Source: an uncultured Collinsella sp.
GTDB lineage: Bacteria; Actinomycetota; Coriobacteriia; Coriobacteriales; Coriobacteriaceae
Direction of reading: 5' to 3'
Assembly: GCA_934658705.1 (NCBI GenBank)
Contig: CAKUHP010000003.1
Span: forward strand, 7,422-71,421
Length of the DNA stretch: 64,000 nucleotides
Shown here: positions 42,877 to 52,637 of the stretch, piece by piece
How positions within the stretch are numbered: position 1 is the stretch's first letter
Layout: each line of letters begins with the position of its first letter
Translations under genes and position numbers: made by a program
The notes under the pieces: generated by a model
Databases searched by the model: none
Seen by the model: only the letters and a program-made list of their open reading frames with translations
What the model was told of the DNA's origin: nothing

Positions 42877-43896
42877 CTAGCGCCGGAACAGCTCGCGGGC
42901 TCGATCGCGGAGGTCGGTAGCTCGGATGACGCCCTCATAGCGATTGATGCGCAGACGCGGGAAGGCGTTAAAGAAGCGCAGGTCGCGACGGCTGAGTGAC
43001 ACGCTCGGCACCGGACGGCTCATGCGCTTGCCGACAAGGCGACGACTGAGCGACGGACGCGGCATGCTCGGCGCGGCATCGGCAACGCGGCGGGCAGCAA
43101 GCGCCAGGCCGCGAGCACCATCCGAGATAAACGTCGGCATCGAAGCCTTCTCGCGCAGGGCATCGAGCGCGGCGTCACCCAGCTCGGCCAGCCACGCGTT
43201 AACGGCACGGCTACGGATGTGCGTCTGCGCCACCGAGTCAATCGTCGAATCGGGAATGCGTTCGAGCATGGAGTCGGAGGCATCGGCAAGCGACTCATTG
43301 ATGCGGTCGGCAAGGTCGGCGCGCACACGCTCAAGCTGATCGGACAGACGGCGCCAGCTCGCCAGCGAGCACAACGCGTCCACGATTATCGCAACGGCAA
43401 CGGCAAAGGCCGCCAGCCGCACGATCAACACCGGCAGATGGCCAAGCAGCCCCAGCAGCGCCGGCTCCACCAAGCGGCAAATGCACAGCGCACCCAGGCC
43501 AAACGCGCAAGCCCAGTACAGGCAGATGCGTCCGTGCAGGTTAAACGGCAGATGCGAATAGTCCCAAAAGCGAGCGCCCGTTGTTTTTTCCAACAGCACG
43601 CCCACGCTATATTCAATCACGCTGCATACGAGCGCCGCGGCGACAAACTGGCTCGAGGCATCCGGAATCCCGCGCAGCAAAAGCCAGCAGGCTATGCCGC
43701 CCACACCATAGATAGGACAACACGGCCCCAGCAAAAATCCGCTGTTGGCAAATCGTCCGTGATTGAGCATGGCGCAAACCGTCGACTCCCACGCCCAGCC
43801 GCAAAAACCGTAGAAGGCAAACGAGAGCACCAGTGCCGAGAGCGGGCAGGCGGCAAGCGTCGCGCCGCCAAAAGCCATATCGATCGCGGTTCCCAC
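42877..43896 (-). CDS. CmpB-like putative ABC transporter permease (type IV), extended
   Basis: A 339-residue protein. The first about 180 residues are hydrophobic with YGFCGWAWESTVCAML, RFANSGFLLGPCCPIYGVGG and HLPFNLHGRICLYWACAFGLGALC, the conserved blocks of the ABC_trans_CmpB (PF06541) membrane family, whose function is not proven. The remaining 160 residues are charged, rich in Arg and helical, and probably cytoplasmic. The start is GTG 43896, three bases after the stop of the HD gene, so the two genes form an operon. Confidence 0.82.
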   Translation of the reverse strand: MGTAIDMAFGGATLAACPLSALVLSFAFYGFCGWAWESTVCAMLNHGRFANSGFLLGPCCPIYGVGGIACWLLLRGIPDASSQFVAAALVCSVIEYSVGVLLEKTTGARFWDYSHLPFNLHGRICLYWACAFGLGALCICRLVEPALLGLLGHLPVLIVRLAAFAVAVAIIVDALCSLASWRRLSDQLERVRADLADRINESLADASDSMLERIPDSTIDSVAQTHIRSRAVNAWLAELGDAALDALREKASMPTFISDGARGLALAARRVADAAPSMPRPSLSRRLVGKRMSRPVPSVSLSRRDLRFFNAFPRLRINRYEGVIRATDLRDRARELFRR

Positions 43897-43899
43897 CGT

Positions 43900-44436
43900 C
43901 TACCCACTCCTCTTTTCGTTCGATTCGCTGCTCACGTCATCGTCCGCCTCGTCCTTGCGCTGTAGACGACCGGCAACCGTCTCGCGCAGCGCGCACCATT
44001 TATCGGCCAGGCACACAATCCACGCCTCGCGACACGTCGGCGGCACCGGTACCAGCGGGAACATATGTCGTGCGATGATATTCCGCTCGCGCGGCGTCAG
44101 CTCAAAATCTTCCTCGGCACGCGCCAGGGCAAAAAACGGATGTCGAAACCCGTGTAGGCGATGACTTGGATCGGGATCGTGCCAATCGTAGAGAAAGTAG
44201 TCGTGCAGCAGGGCGCCGCGCAGCAGCGAGGCGCGATCAACCGAGACGCCGACACGGCCCAGGCGCTCGGCAAAGGACAGGCTCGCCCGTGCCACCGAGG
44301 TCACATGCGCATACACCGTCACGTCGCCATGCTGGATAAACTCGCGCGTCAGGTCTAAACGCCCCGCCTGGGCCAGCTGGCGGGCTGCATGGTCAACTTC
44401 GCGCGCGATCTTCTCGGCACGAGTGGTTTCGGACAT
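43900..44436 (-). CDS. HD-domain phosphohydrolase
   Basis: A 178-residue HD-domain protein. His in YAHVTSVARASLSFAERLG and the pair in RGALLHDYFLYDWHD (about residues 73-87) provide the H..HD metal site; TPRERNIIARHMFPL supplies a further His. Such small HD proteins hydrolyse phosphate esters of nucleotides or similar compounds; the substrate is unknown. Followed at once by the CmpB-like gene. The upstream gap to dxs (44437-44664) holds a CAAAACGTTTTG palindrome. Confidence 0.85.
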   Translation of the reverse strand: MSETTRAEKIAREVDHAARQLAQAGRLDLTREFIQHGDVTVYAHVTSVARASLSFAERLGRVGVSVDRASLLRGALLHDYFLYDWHDPDPSHRLHGFRHPFFALARAEEDFELTPRERNIIARHMFPLVPVPPTCREAWIVCLADKWCALRETVAGRLQRKDEADDDVSSESNEKRSG

Positions 44437-44664
44437 GCGGCCTCCTTCCAGCGGCTCTCGACGGCAGGCGACGGCCGGCGCGCAATCAATAAAATCATCA
44501 TGGAATACATCAGTATGGCATCGGACAAAACGTTTTGCCCCACCAGTTGGCGAATCACCGCGCCGCCGTCACATATCAAACGCCAAAATGTGCGAGACTG
44601 TCTTGTGCAATTGTGCCGGCCGAGGGAGCGCCGGCGCTCGATTCGCATGGAGTAACCAACAACG

Positions 44665-46446
44665 ATGCTGCTTACGCAAACGACAACGCCCGAGGACGTC
44701 AAGGCTCTCGATCGCGCCGAGCTTCCGCTGCTCTGCGGCGAGATCCGCCACGCCATCCTCGAAAGCTCCGCCGCCGTCGGCGGGCACGTTGCCCCCAACC
44801 TGGGCGTCGTTGAGCTCACGGTCGCGCTCCATCGCGTGTTTAACTCCCCCACCGATAAGATCGTCTTCGATGTGTCGCACCAGACCTACGCCCACAAGGC
44901 GCTGACTGGGCGCGCGTACACCTATATCGATCCGAAGCGTTTTGGCGAGGCTTCCGGCTTTGCCAACCCTGATGAGTCCGAGCACGACCTGTTCGCCATG
45001 GGCCACACCTCCACGTCGGTGAGCCTGGGCTGCGGCCTGGCGCACGCTCGCGATCTGGCAGGCGATACGTACAACGTCATTACCATTATTGGTGACGGCT
45101 CGCTTTCGGGCGGCTTGGCGTTTGAGGGCTTCAACAATGCTGCCGAACTCGACAGCAACCTGATTATCATCGTCAACGATAACGACCAGTCCATCGCCGA
45201 GAATCACGGCGGCCTGTATCGCAATCTTGCCGAGCTGCGTGCCAGCAACGGCACTGCCCAGAGCAATATCTTCCGCGCGATGGGGCTCGACTACCGCTAT
45301 CTGGACGCCGGCAACGATGTGCTGGCCCTGGTCGATGCGCTGCAGGAGCTGCGCGGCATCGACCACCCCATCGTGCTACACATCTCGACTGCCAAGGGCA
45401 AGGGCTTTGAGCCGGCCCAAAGCGACCCCGAGCGTTGGCACCACGTGGGTCCCTTCGATATGGCAACCGGCCGCAAGCTCTGCCCGGGTCACCCGAGCGA
45501 GCCCGCGCCGCGCACCTACGCCGATATTACGGGCGAGGCGCTGAGCGCCGCCATCGAGCGCGATCCGCAGGTCGTGGGCATCACGGCCGCGACGCCCTAT
45601 ATCATGGGCTTTACACCCGAGCTTCGAGCTTCCGCCGGCAAGCAATTTGTCGACGTGGGTATTGCCGAGGAGCACGCCGTCACCTTTGCCACCGCGCTCG
45701 CCCGCTCGGGCGCCAAGCCGGTCTTTGGCGTGTACGGCACGTTTTTACAGCGCGCTTATGACGAGCTGTGGCACGATCTGTGCCTCAACGACGCCCCGGC
45801 GACCATCCTGGTATTTGGCGCGTCGATCTTTGGCACCACGTCCGAGACGCACCTCTCGTTCTTCGATATTTCCATGCTGGGCGCCCTGCCCAACATGCGT
45901 TATCTGGCGCCGGCCTGCATGGAGGAGTACCTATCCATGCTGAGCTGGTCGCTCGATCATCACGAGCATCCCGTGGCGATTCGCGTGCCGGGCATTGGTC
46001 TGGTAAGCCGCCCTGACTTGGTGCCTGCCGAGGGCGCCGACTATAGCGTCGCCCGCTACAACGTGGTACGCGAGGGCCGCGATGTGGCCGTGCTCGCGCT
46101 CGGCGATTTCTATGAGCTGGGCGAGCGCGTGGCAAACCGCTTGGCCGCCGAATACGGTATCGAGGCCACGCTCGTCAACCCGCGCTTCGCGACCGAACTC
46201 GACCGCGAGTTCCTCGACAGCCTTGCAGACGAGCACCGTGTTGTCGTGACCATCGAGGACGGCATCTTGGACGGCGGCTGGGGCGAGCGCGTGGCATGTT
46301 ATCTGGCTTGCACGCCGCTGCGCACCCGCACCTTTGGCATCGCCAAGGGCTTCCCCGACCGCTACGACCCCAACGAACTGCTCGCGCAGAACGGCATGAC
46401 GGTCGAAAACATGGCCGCAGAGGCCGTAAGGCTACTAAACGAGTAG
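44665..46446 (+). CDS. dxs: 1-deoxy-D-xylulose-5-phosphate synthase, divergent type
   Basis: A 593-residue thiamine-diphosphate enzyme, expected to join pyruvate and glyceraldehyde 3-phosphate to start the MEP isoprenoid pathway. GHVAPNLGVVELTVALHRVFN, FDVSHQTYAHKALTGR and IIGDGSLSGGLAFEG-FNNA (ThDP site) are clear, as is DVGIAEEHAVTFATALA with GVYGTFLQRAYDELWHDL. Where classical DXS has DRAGIVG..GxTHxGxFD, this protein reads GASIFGTTSETHLSFFDIS, and the N-terminal domain is shorter. It therefore belongs to the divergent Firmicutes/Coriobacteria DXS-like branch; whether it is the sole DXS in the genome cannot be seen. GGAG lies 12 bases before the ATG. Confidence 0.78.
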   Translation: MLLTQTTTPEDVKALDRAELPLLCGEIRHAILESSAAVGGHVAPNLGVVELTVALHRVFNSPTDKIVFDVSHQTYAHKALTGRAYTYIDPKRFGEASGFANPDESEHDLFAMGHTSTSVSLGCGLAHARDLAGDTYNVITIIGDGSLSGGLAFEGFNNAAELDSNLIIIVNDNDQSIAENHGGLYRNLAELRASNGTAQSNIFRAMGLDYRYLDAGNDVLALVDALQELRGIDHPIVLHISTAKGKGFEPAQSDPERWHHVGPFDMATGRKLCPGHPSEPAPRTYADITGEALSAAIERDPQVVGITAATPYIMGFTPELRASAGKQFVDVGIAEEHAVTFATALARSGAKPVFGVYGTFLQRAYDELWHDLCLNDAPATILVFGASIFGTTSETHLSFFDISMLGALPNMRYLAPACMEEYLSMLSWSLDHHEHPVAIRVPGIGLVSRPDLVPAEGADYSVARYNVVREGRDVAVLALGDFYELGERVANRLAAEYGIEATLVNPRFATELDREFLDSLADEHRVVVTIEDGILDGGWGERVACYLACTPLRTRTFGIAKGFPDRYDPNELLAQNGMTVENMAAEAVRLLNE

Positions 46447-46487
46447 AAAAACCTCCGCAAAGGGAAACGCCCTTGCGGAGGTTTTTT
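46447..46487 (+). terminator. Strong terminator after dxs
   Basis: AAAACCTCCGCAAAGGG pairs with CCCTTGCGGAGGTTTTTT with one bulged base. Confidence 0.92.
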
Positions 46488-46500
46488 CGCGACGCAATTA

Positions 46501-46718
46501 TCTTGATCTGTAACATCTAGAGGCAGAATTTGCATCTAGGTGTTACAGATTGAGACGAGACGTTTAAACCCCTGATGTTTATCTCAATCTGTAACAGTTA
46601 GGGGCCAAATCCTCGTCTAACTGTTACAGATCGAGACATTCGAATTCCCCTAAAGAGAAAATCTCAATCTGTAACAGTTACTCGTCAAAAACGGCTGCAG
46701 ATGTTACAGATTGAGACA
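46501..46718. repeat. Three tandem palindromic units with TCTGTAACA/TGTTACAGA ends
   Basis: Units at 46501-46556, 46581-46637 and 46661-46718 each begin with ATCTGTAACA (preceded by TCTCA or TCTTG) and end with TGTTACAGATTGAGAC or TGTTACAGATCGAGAC. Arms are 12-20 bp with differing loops. They fill the gap between the dxs terminator and the alcohol dehydrogenase stop. Confidence 0.85.
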
Positions 46719-46732
46719 AAGCAGCAAGGTAG

Positions 46733-47935
46733 TTAGCAATAGCTTTGCTTGAGGATCTCGACGACGTCGGGCTCGGTCAGGGCAATGGGATCGTGGCCGA
46801 ACAGGGCACCGTTGGTCGTTAGGGCGTTGTGCGCAATCGCGGGCAGCTCTTCGGCGGTAATCCCCCATTCGCTCATGGCAAGATCGGCCACATGGCAGGC
46901 CTCCATCAGGCGCGTAAGCTCAGTCACGAAATCGTGCGGATCATCCGCGGCAGCATTGCCCATCAGGCGTGCCATGTCGATGTAGCGCTCGGGCGCGGCA
47001 CCGTGGTCGATCATCCACGTGTGGTAGGCGCGCGCGATCATGATGAGGCCGGCGCCATGCGGCAGGTCGTGATGATGTGCACTCATGCCATGCTCAAGGC
47101 CATGGCATCCCGCACAGCCCGAGCACGCCATGGCATAGCCGCCAAGCGTGTTGGCAAAAGCGAGCTCGGCACGCGCATCCAGGTCGTCGCCGCCGTTCGC
47201 GCACGCAGCCAGCGAAGCGGCGGCGCGTCGGATACCCTCGCGGCAAACCATGTCACCCATGGGCGTGTTGGTATTGGAGATATAGCACTCAACGTTGTGG
47301 AACAGGGCATCAAATCCCTGATAAGCCGTCAGGCGCGCCGGAACGCTCACCATAAGCTCGGGGTCGACAACCGAAAGCACCGGGAACAGACGCGGGTCGC
47401 CCAGGCGGAGCTTCTCGTCGTTTTCCTCGCAGGACAAAACGCCGCCCGCATCGACCTCGGAGCCGGTACCCGCCGTGGTAGTCACGCACACCAGCGGCAA
47501 CGGGTCGTTGGGGATGGGCAGCCCCTTTGCAGTGCCGCCGTTCACAAAGTCCCAGATGTCGCCAGGACACTCGGCACCCTCAGCGTCCGTGTGCGGGTTC
47601 GTCGCCACCGCACAGATGCCCTTGCTGCCGTCCATGACCGAACCGCCGCCGAGCGCCAGCACAAAATCGCAGCCATGGGTGCGGGCCATCCAGCCACCTT
47701 CATTGACAGTCTCGCGCAGCGGGTTGGGCTCAATACGGTCGAACAGCTCGTGGGCCACGCCGGCACGGTCGAGCTCGGCCTCCACGCGTCCCAGATATCC
47801 AAAGCGCTTGACCGAGTTGCCGCCCGTGGTAACGATAAGAGCTTTGGAGCCGGGAAGCTTCTGCGCGCCCAGCTCACCCAGCTTGCCCGCGCCAAACAGC
47901 ACTTTAGTCGGTGCGAAGAATGAATAACTGTTCAT
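46733..47935 (-). CDS. Iron-containing alcohol dehydrogenase
   Basis: A 400-residue group III dehydrogenase, most like NAD(P)H-dependent butanol dehydrogenases. The nucleotide motif is LALGGGSVMDGSKGI (about residues 92-106). VTTTAGTGSEVDAGGV follows, and the metal-binding His block is GCHGLEHGMSAHHHDLPHGAG (about 262-282). It probably reduces aldehydes during fermentation. GAGGAG stands eight bases before the ATG. Single gene; the three palindromes at 46501-46718 lie beyond its stop. Confidence 0.92.
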   Translation of the reverse strand: MNSYSFFAPTKVLFGAGKLGELGAQKLPGSKALIVTTGGNSVKRFGYLGRVEAELDRAGVAHELFDRIEPNPLRETVNEGGWMARTHGCDFVLALGGGSVMDGSKGICAVATNPHTDAEGAECPGDIWDFVNGGTAKGLPIPNDPLPLVCVTTTAGTGSEVDAGGVLSCEENDEKLRLGDPRLFPVLSVVDPELMVSVPARLTAYQGFDALFHNVECYISNTNTPMGDMVCREGIRRAAASLAACANGGDDLDARAELAFANTLGGYAMACSGCAGCHGLEHGMSAHHHDLPHGAGLIMIARAYHTWMIDHGAAPERYIDMARLMGNAAADDPHDFVTELTRLMEACHVADLAMSEWGITAEELPAIAHNALTTNGALFGHDPIALTEPDVVEILKQSYC

Positions 47936-48044
47936 GCAACGGTCTCCTCACGTATATATGCGTCGTGTTGCCGCCATTATAGCGACCGCCGTGCGCAGCC
48001 GCCCCGGCCGCAAGCTACCGTCCCAACAGCGACAACCGACGTTT

Positions 48045-48091
48045 GCCCAGATAAAACCTACCAAAATAAACCTGTCCCTTTTTGGTAGGTA
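48045..48091. repeat. REP-like repeat, CCCAGATAAAACC family, copy 2
   Basis: TTTGCCCAGATAAAACC then TACCAAAATAAACCTGTCCC and TTTTTGGTAGGT. The arms ACCTACCAAAA and TTTTTGGTAGGT have compensating changes relative to other copies, which shows that pairing is conserved. Confidence 0.8.
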
Positions 48092-48132
48092 GAATAACCC
48101 ATAAGGTAAGTATGTTTCTGAGTTATTTCGTG

Positions 48133-48162
48133 TTGACCCTTTTGAGCTGGATAGGGTATAAC
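48133..48162 (+). promoter_or_regulatory. Sigma-70-type promoter of the amino-acid ABC operon
   Basis: TTGACC (48133-48138) and TATAAC (48157-48162) are 18 bases apart, 41 bases before the start codon of the solute-binding protein. Confidence 0.7.
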
Positions 48163-48203
48163 TCTACTCAACCGCTAGGATTTTTTGAGAAAGGCGTTCT
48201 CCT

Positions 48204-49199
48204 ATGAGCAAGAACCTCTCCCAGCAGGTCGTTCTCGACCGCCGCGGCTTTGTCGCCGCCACCTTCGCAACCGTCGCCGGCCTTGGTCTTGCCGGCTGCT
48301 CCGACACCAGCGCCGAGGCCGACAAGGGTTCCGCCGCCGGCTCTTCCAAGAGCTCCGACGACACCGAGGCTTCCACCACCCTCGACGCCAAGGCATTCGA
48401 CAAGCTCGTCGACAACGGCCCCAAGGCCGACGACGATGCCATCGCCGCTAGCACTTGGGCAACTGCCGTCAAGAGCGCCGGCGTCTTTAAGATCGGTGGC
48501 GTTCAGACCTCCACGCTCTTCTCCCTCCTCAACGAGAAGGATGGCAAGACCCGCGGCTTCGACGCCGGCATCGCACAGCTCCTGTCCAACTACATCCTGG
48601 GCGAGAACAAGGTCGAGATCACCCAGGTGACCTCCGACACGCGTGAGTCCGTGCTGCAGAACGGCCAGGTCGACGCCGTCTTTGCCACTTACACCATCAC
48701 CGATGAGCGCAAGAAGCTCGTCTCCTTCGCCGGTCCCTACTACTACACCCAGCAGGCCATCCTGGTGCTCGCCGACAACGACGACATCAAGAGCGTCGAC
48801 GACCTGGCCGACAAGAACGTCGCCGCCCAGTCCGGCTCCAACGGCCCCGCCATCCTGGAGGAGTTCGCTCCCAAGGCCAGCCAGCAGGAGTTCAAGACCG
48901 ACGAGGAGGCCCGTCAGGCACTCCAGCAGGGTCGCGTTGACGCCTACGTCATCGACAACAACATGCAGCAGAGCGCCCTGGTCCGCGAGCCCGGCAAGTA
49001 CAAGATCGCCGGCAAGCCCTTCGGCAGCAAGGAGCCCTACGGCATCGGCCTGCCGCTCGATTCCGACGGCGTCGCCTTTGTCAACGACTTCCTTAAGAAG
49101 ATCGAGGACGACGGCACCTGGACCGAGCTGTGGCAGATCTGCATCGGCGACCGCACGGGCGACACCAACGTTCCCGAGCTGCCCGAGGTCGGCGCCTAA
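48204..49199 (+). CDS. Amino-acid ABC transporter, solute-binding lipoprotein
   Basis: A 331-residue exported binding protein of the glutamate/glutamine type (SBP_bac_3). The signal has twin arginine LDRRGFVAATFA (R13, R14) and a lipobox LAGCS (C32), so it may use Tat and be lipid-anchored. A Ser/Ala/Asp-rich linker follows to about residue 60. TRGFDAGIAQLLSNYILG, TSDTRESVLQNGQVDAV and FAGPYYYTQQAILV match glutamate-binding proteins. First gene of a four-gene transporter operon. The signal hairpin-free leader carries a good promoter. Confidence 0.9.
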   Translation: MSKNLSQQVVLDRRGFVAATFATVAGLGLAGCSDTSAEADKGSAAGSSKSSDDTEASTTLDAKAFDKLVDNGPKADDDAIAASTWATAVKSAGVFKIGGVQTSTLFSLLNEKDGKTRGFDAGIAQLLSNYILGENKVEITQVTSDTRESVLQNGQVDAVFATYTITDERKKLVSFAGPYYYTQQAILVLADNDDIKSVDDLADKNVAAQSGSNGPAILEEFAPKASQQEFKTDEEARQALQQGRVDAYVIDNNMQQSALVREPGKYKIAGKPFGSKEPYGIGLPLDSDGVAFVNDFLKKIEDDGTWTELWQICIGDRTGDTNVPELPEVGA

Positions 49200-49338
49200 G
49201 CTTGCAAGCTGGGCAACAGCCGCTACGAAACCATATGGAAACGTACGGAACGCTTTATTGCGCTAAACTGTTTCCTTACTGAGTTGTCGGGGCTTCCGTA
49301 CATACGGGAGCCCCTTTCCTTACCGGCGGAAGGTCCGC

Positions 49339-49998
49339 ATGAGTCTCTCCGAGCTCTGGTCGCTCTATGGCCAGAACTATATCGACGCGCTGCTCGCGAC
49401 TTGGGGCATGACACTTGAGTCGTTTGCCATCGCCATGGTGTTGGCCGTTGCCGTCACCGTGATGCGCGTGTCGCCGCTCAAGCCGCTGCGCGTCTTTGGT
49501 GACCTGTATGTCCAGGTCTTCCGTAACATCCCCGGCATCGCGCTGCTCATCATCGTCGTCTACGCGCTGCCGCCGCTCAAGATCGTCCTGCCCTATCGCA
49601 CCTGCGTCATCGTCGCCACGGTGCTGTTGGGTTCGGCCTTTGGCTCCGAGAACTTTATGAGCGGCATCAACACCGTGGGCGTGGGTCAGGTAGAAGCCGC
49701 CCGCTCGCTCGGCATGAACTTCAACCGCATCCTCGCCAAGATCGTGATTCCGCAGGCGCTGCGCTCGAGTGTGCTGCCCATGACCAACCTCTTTATCGCC
49801 GTCATGCTCACCACTGCCTTGGGCAGCCAGGTGCCGCTTCAGCCGCAGGAGCTCACCGGCGTGGTGAGCTACATCAACACGCGCTCGCTCGGTGGCGTCG
49901 CCGCGTTCTTTATCTCGGCACTCGGCTATCTGGGCACGGCCTTTGTGGTGAGCCACATTGGCAACTACATCGATAAGAAGGTGAGGATCCTCCGATGA
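49339..49998 (+). CDS. Amino-acid ABC transporter permease 1
   Basis: A 219-residue inner-membrane subunit with about five spans. The EAA-type loop is VGQVEAARSLGMNFNRILAKIVIPQALR (about residues 115-142), which contacts the ATPase. Belongs to the His/Glu/Gln/Arg permease family (HisM-type). Its TGA overlaps the ATG of the next permease by four bases, so the two are translationally coupled and should form a heterodimer. Confidence 0.92.
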   Translation: MSLSELWSLYGQNYIDALLATWGMTLESFAIAMVLAVAVTVMRVSPLKPLRVFGDLYVQVFRNIPGIALLIIVVYALPPLKIVLPYRTCVIVATVLLGSAFGSENFMSGINTVGVGQVEAARSLGMNFNRILAKIVIPQALRSSVLPMTNLFIAVMLTTALGSQVPLQPQELTGVVSYINTRSLGGVAAFFISALGYLGTAFVVSHIGNYIDKKVRILR

Positions 49999-50828
49999 GC
50001 AAGCACTCCTCCCCTGCGCTCACCATGCGCGACGCGCTCTACGAGGCTCCCGGCCCCAAGATGCGCGCCAAGATTCGCATCGGCACCGCCATCTCGCTCG
50101 TTGCCGTGGCGGCGCTCGTCGCCCTCGTGCTGCAGCGCTTTTATGTGACCGGTCAGCTTTCGGTCCACTATTGGTACTTCTTTACGCACCTCACCACCTG
50201 GAAGTTCTTGTTCGCCGGCTTTGAGGGCACCGTTAAGGTCGCGCTGACCGCCGGCGCCATCGCGCTCGTGCTGGGCCTGGGCCTCATGCTCGGCCGTACG
50301 AGCGATATCAAGCCGCTGCAGCTGGTCTGCCGCGTGCTCACCGATTTCTTCCGCGGCGTGCCGAGCCTGCTGTTTATCTACTTCTTCTTTTTGGTGCTGC
50401 CTCAGTACAAGATCTCGCTGCCGTCGTTTTGGATGCTCACGCTGCCCGTCGCGCTCGCTGCTGCCGGCGTGCTGGCCGAGATCTTCCGCGCCGGCGTCAA
50501 TGCCGTGCCGCGCGGCCAGGTCGAGGCTGCCCAGGCGCTCGGCCTCTCCAAGGCTAAAATCACCTTTAAAATCGTGCTGCCGCAGGCGATTCGTTTTATC
50601 ATTCCCTCGTTGATTTCACAGCTCGTGGTCGTGGTCAAGGACACTACCGTCGCCTACGTGGTGAGCTACCCCGACCTGATGCAAAATGCCCGCGTACTCA
50701 TCACCAACTACGACGCGCTCGTGTCGGTCTACTTGGTAATCGCGGTCATCTACATCCTCATCAACGTTGCAATCAACAAGGCCGCCGTCTATGTCTCGCA
50801 CAAGACCGGCGCAACTATCATCCGCTAA
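49995..50828 (+). CDS. Amino-acid ABC transporter permease 2
   Basis: A 277-residue inner-membrane subunit with an N-terminal cytoplasmic extension of about 35 residues and six hydrophobic segments. RGQVEAAQALGLSKAKITFKIVLPQAIRF (about 174-202) is the EAA loop. FFRGVPSLLFIYFFFLVLPQ is typical of glutamate permeases. Starts inside the stop of permease 1 (ATGA). Confidence 0.92.
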   Translation: MSKHSSPALTMRDALYEAPGPKMRAKIRIGTAISLVAVAALVALVLQRFYVTGQLSVHYWYFFTHLTTWKFLFAGFEGTVKVALTAGAIALVLGLGLMLGRTSDIKPLQLVCRVLTDFFRGVPSLLFIYFFFLVLPQYKISLPSFWMLTLPVALAAAGVLAEIFRAGVNAVPRGQVEAAQALGLSKAKITFKIVLPQAIRFIIPSLISQLVVVVKDTTVAYVVSYPDLMQNARVLITNYDALVSVYLVIAVIYILINVAINKAAVYVSHKTGATIIR

Positions 50829-50864
50829 CGATTTACGATTTCTAGGAATAAGGAGCCGAGCACC

Positions 50865-51629
<765 letters not shown>

Positions 51630-51717
51630 TCTAATTACCGCGCGGAGCGCATCCATCAGTAGCATTTGCGCCACGTCGCCCGCTCGCCATGTCCATCCGG
51701 ATTCGAAAGTTACACCT

Positions 51718-52527
51718 ATGATCGGAACTCGCACTTCATCGTCCTACACCCCGCATGTCGACGTCGCCCCCACCGACCGCCCGCTTATCCTCGTCGCGCC
51801 GCGTTGGGAAGATGCTAAGCCGTTTTTGAGCGAGACGCTCTCCCCCAACGAGGAGATCGCCAGCGTCTTTGTCGATGCCATCCTTGCCGCCGGCGGTCTG
51901 CCGCTGCAGATGTCCATCACCGAGGACATCGAGGTCATCCGCCATTACGTGAACATCGCCGACGGCATCGCCATCCCCGGCGGCCCCGACGTCAACCCCA
52001 AGCGTTGGGGCGATGAACGTCCCTACGACCCCACCCTTTGCTGCGAGATCCGCGATCGCTTTGAGTTCAAGCTGGTCAACGAGGTGCTTCGCGCCAAGAA
52101 GCCGCTCTTTACCACCTGCCGTGGCACGCAGCTGCTAAACGTCGCCACCGGCGGTACCCTGTGCATGGATGTGCCGAGCCTGGGGGCGCGCGAGGGCCGC
52201 ACGCAGTGGCGCCACACCCACGTGCTCAACGACCCCGTGCACCCCGTCGAAGTCGTGCCGGGTTCGCTCCTGGAGCGTGCACTCGGCGGTCACAGGCTCA
52301 TCCAGACCAACTCGGCGCACCACTGCTGCGTCGACCGCCTTGGCAAGCACACGCGTCTGGTCGCACAGGCGACCGACGGCGTGCCCGAGTGCATCGAAGT
52401 CGAGGGCCAGCCCTTCTGCCTGGGCGTGCAATGGCACCCCGAGTACACCTGGCAGACGCTCGAGACCGACTTTAACCTGTGGAAGTCGTTTGTCGAGGCA
52501 GCGGCAAAGGTTAAGCAGGCTCGCTAA
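51718..52527 (+). CDS. Class I glutamine amidotransferase-like hydrolase (PuuD family, peptidase C26)
   Basis: A 269-residue protein of the gamma-glutamyl-gamma-aminobutyrate hydrolase family. PLFTTCRGTQLLNVATGGTL contains the nucleophile Cys (about residue 139); QWHPEYTWQ holds the catalytic His and Glu near 240. GIAIPGGPDVNPKRWG forms the oxyanion region. It hydrolyses gamma-glutamyl amide bonds. The gene follows the amino-acid transporter by 88 bases on the same strand, and a product of glutamate would fit, but co-transcription is not proven. The ribosome site is weak (GAAAG). Confidence 0.88.
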   Translation: MIGTRTSSSYTPHVDVAPTDRPLILVAPRWEDAKPFLSETLSPNEEIASVFVDAILAAGGLPLQMSITEDIEVIRHYVNIADGIAIPGGPDVNPKRWGDERPYDPTLCCEIRDRFEFKLVNEVLRAKKPLFTTCRGTQLLNVATGGTLCMDVPSLGAREGRTQWRHTHVLNDPVHPVEVVPGSLLERALGGHRLIQTNSAHHCCVDRLGKHTRLVAQATDGVPECIEVEGQPFCLGVQWHPEYTWQTLETDFNLWKSFVEAAAKVKQAR

Positions 52528-52549
52528 ACTCGCAGACAGTACAACAGAT

Positions 52550-52592
52550 AAGGGCGCCCCGCCGGCCACATGGTCCGACGGGGCGCCCTTTT
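52550..52592. terminator. Bidirectional terminator
   Basis: AAGGGCGCCCCG...CGGGGCGCCCTT with an inner CGG/CCG pair, followed by TTTT on the plus strand. It ends both the amidotransferase and HPt transcripts. Confidence 0.88.
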
Positions 52593-52637
52593 ATGTCTAC
52601 ATCAACGGACTCTGGGCGGCACAAGGCCTGCAAGCCC

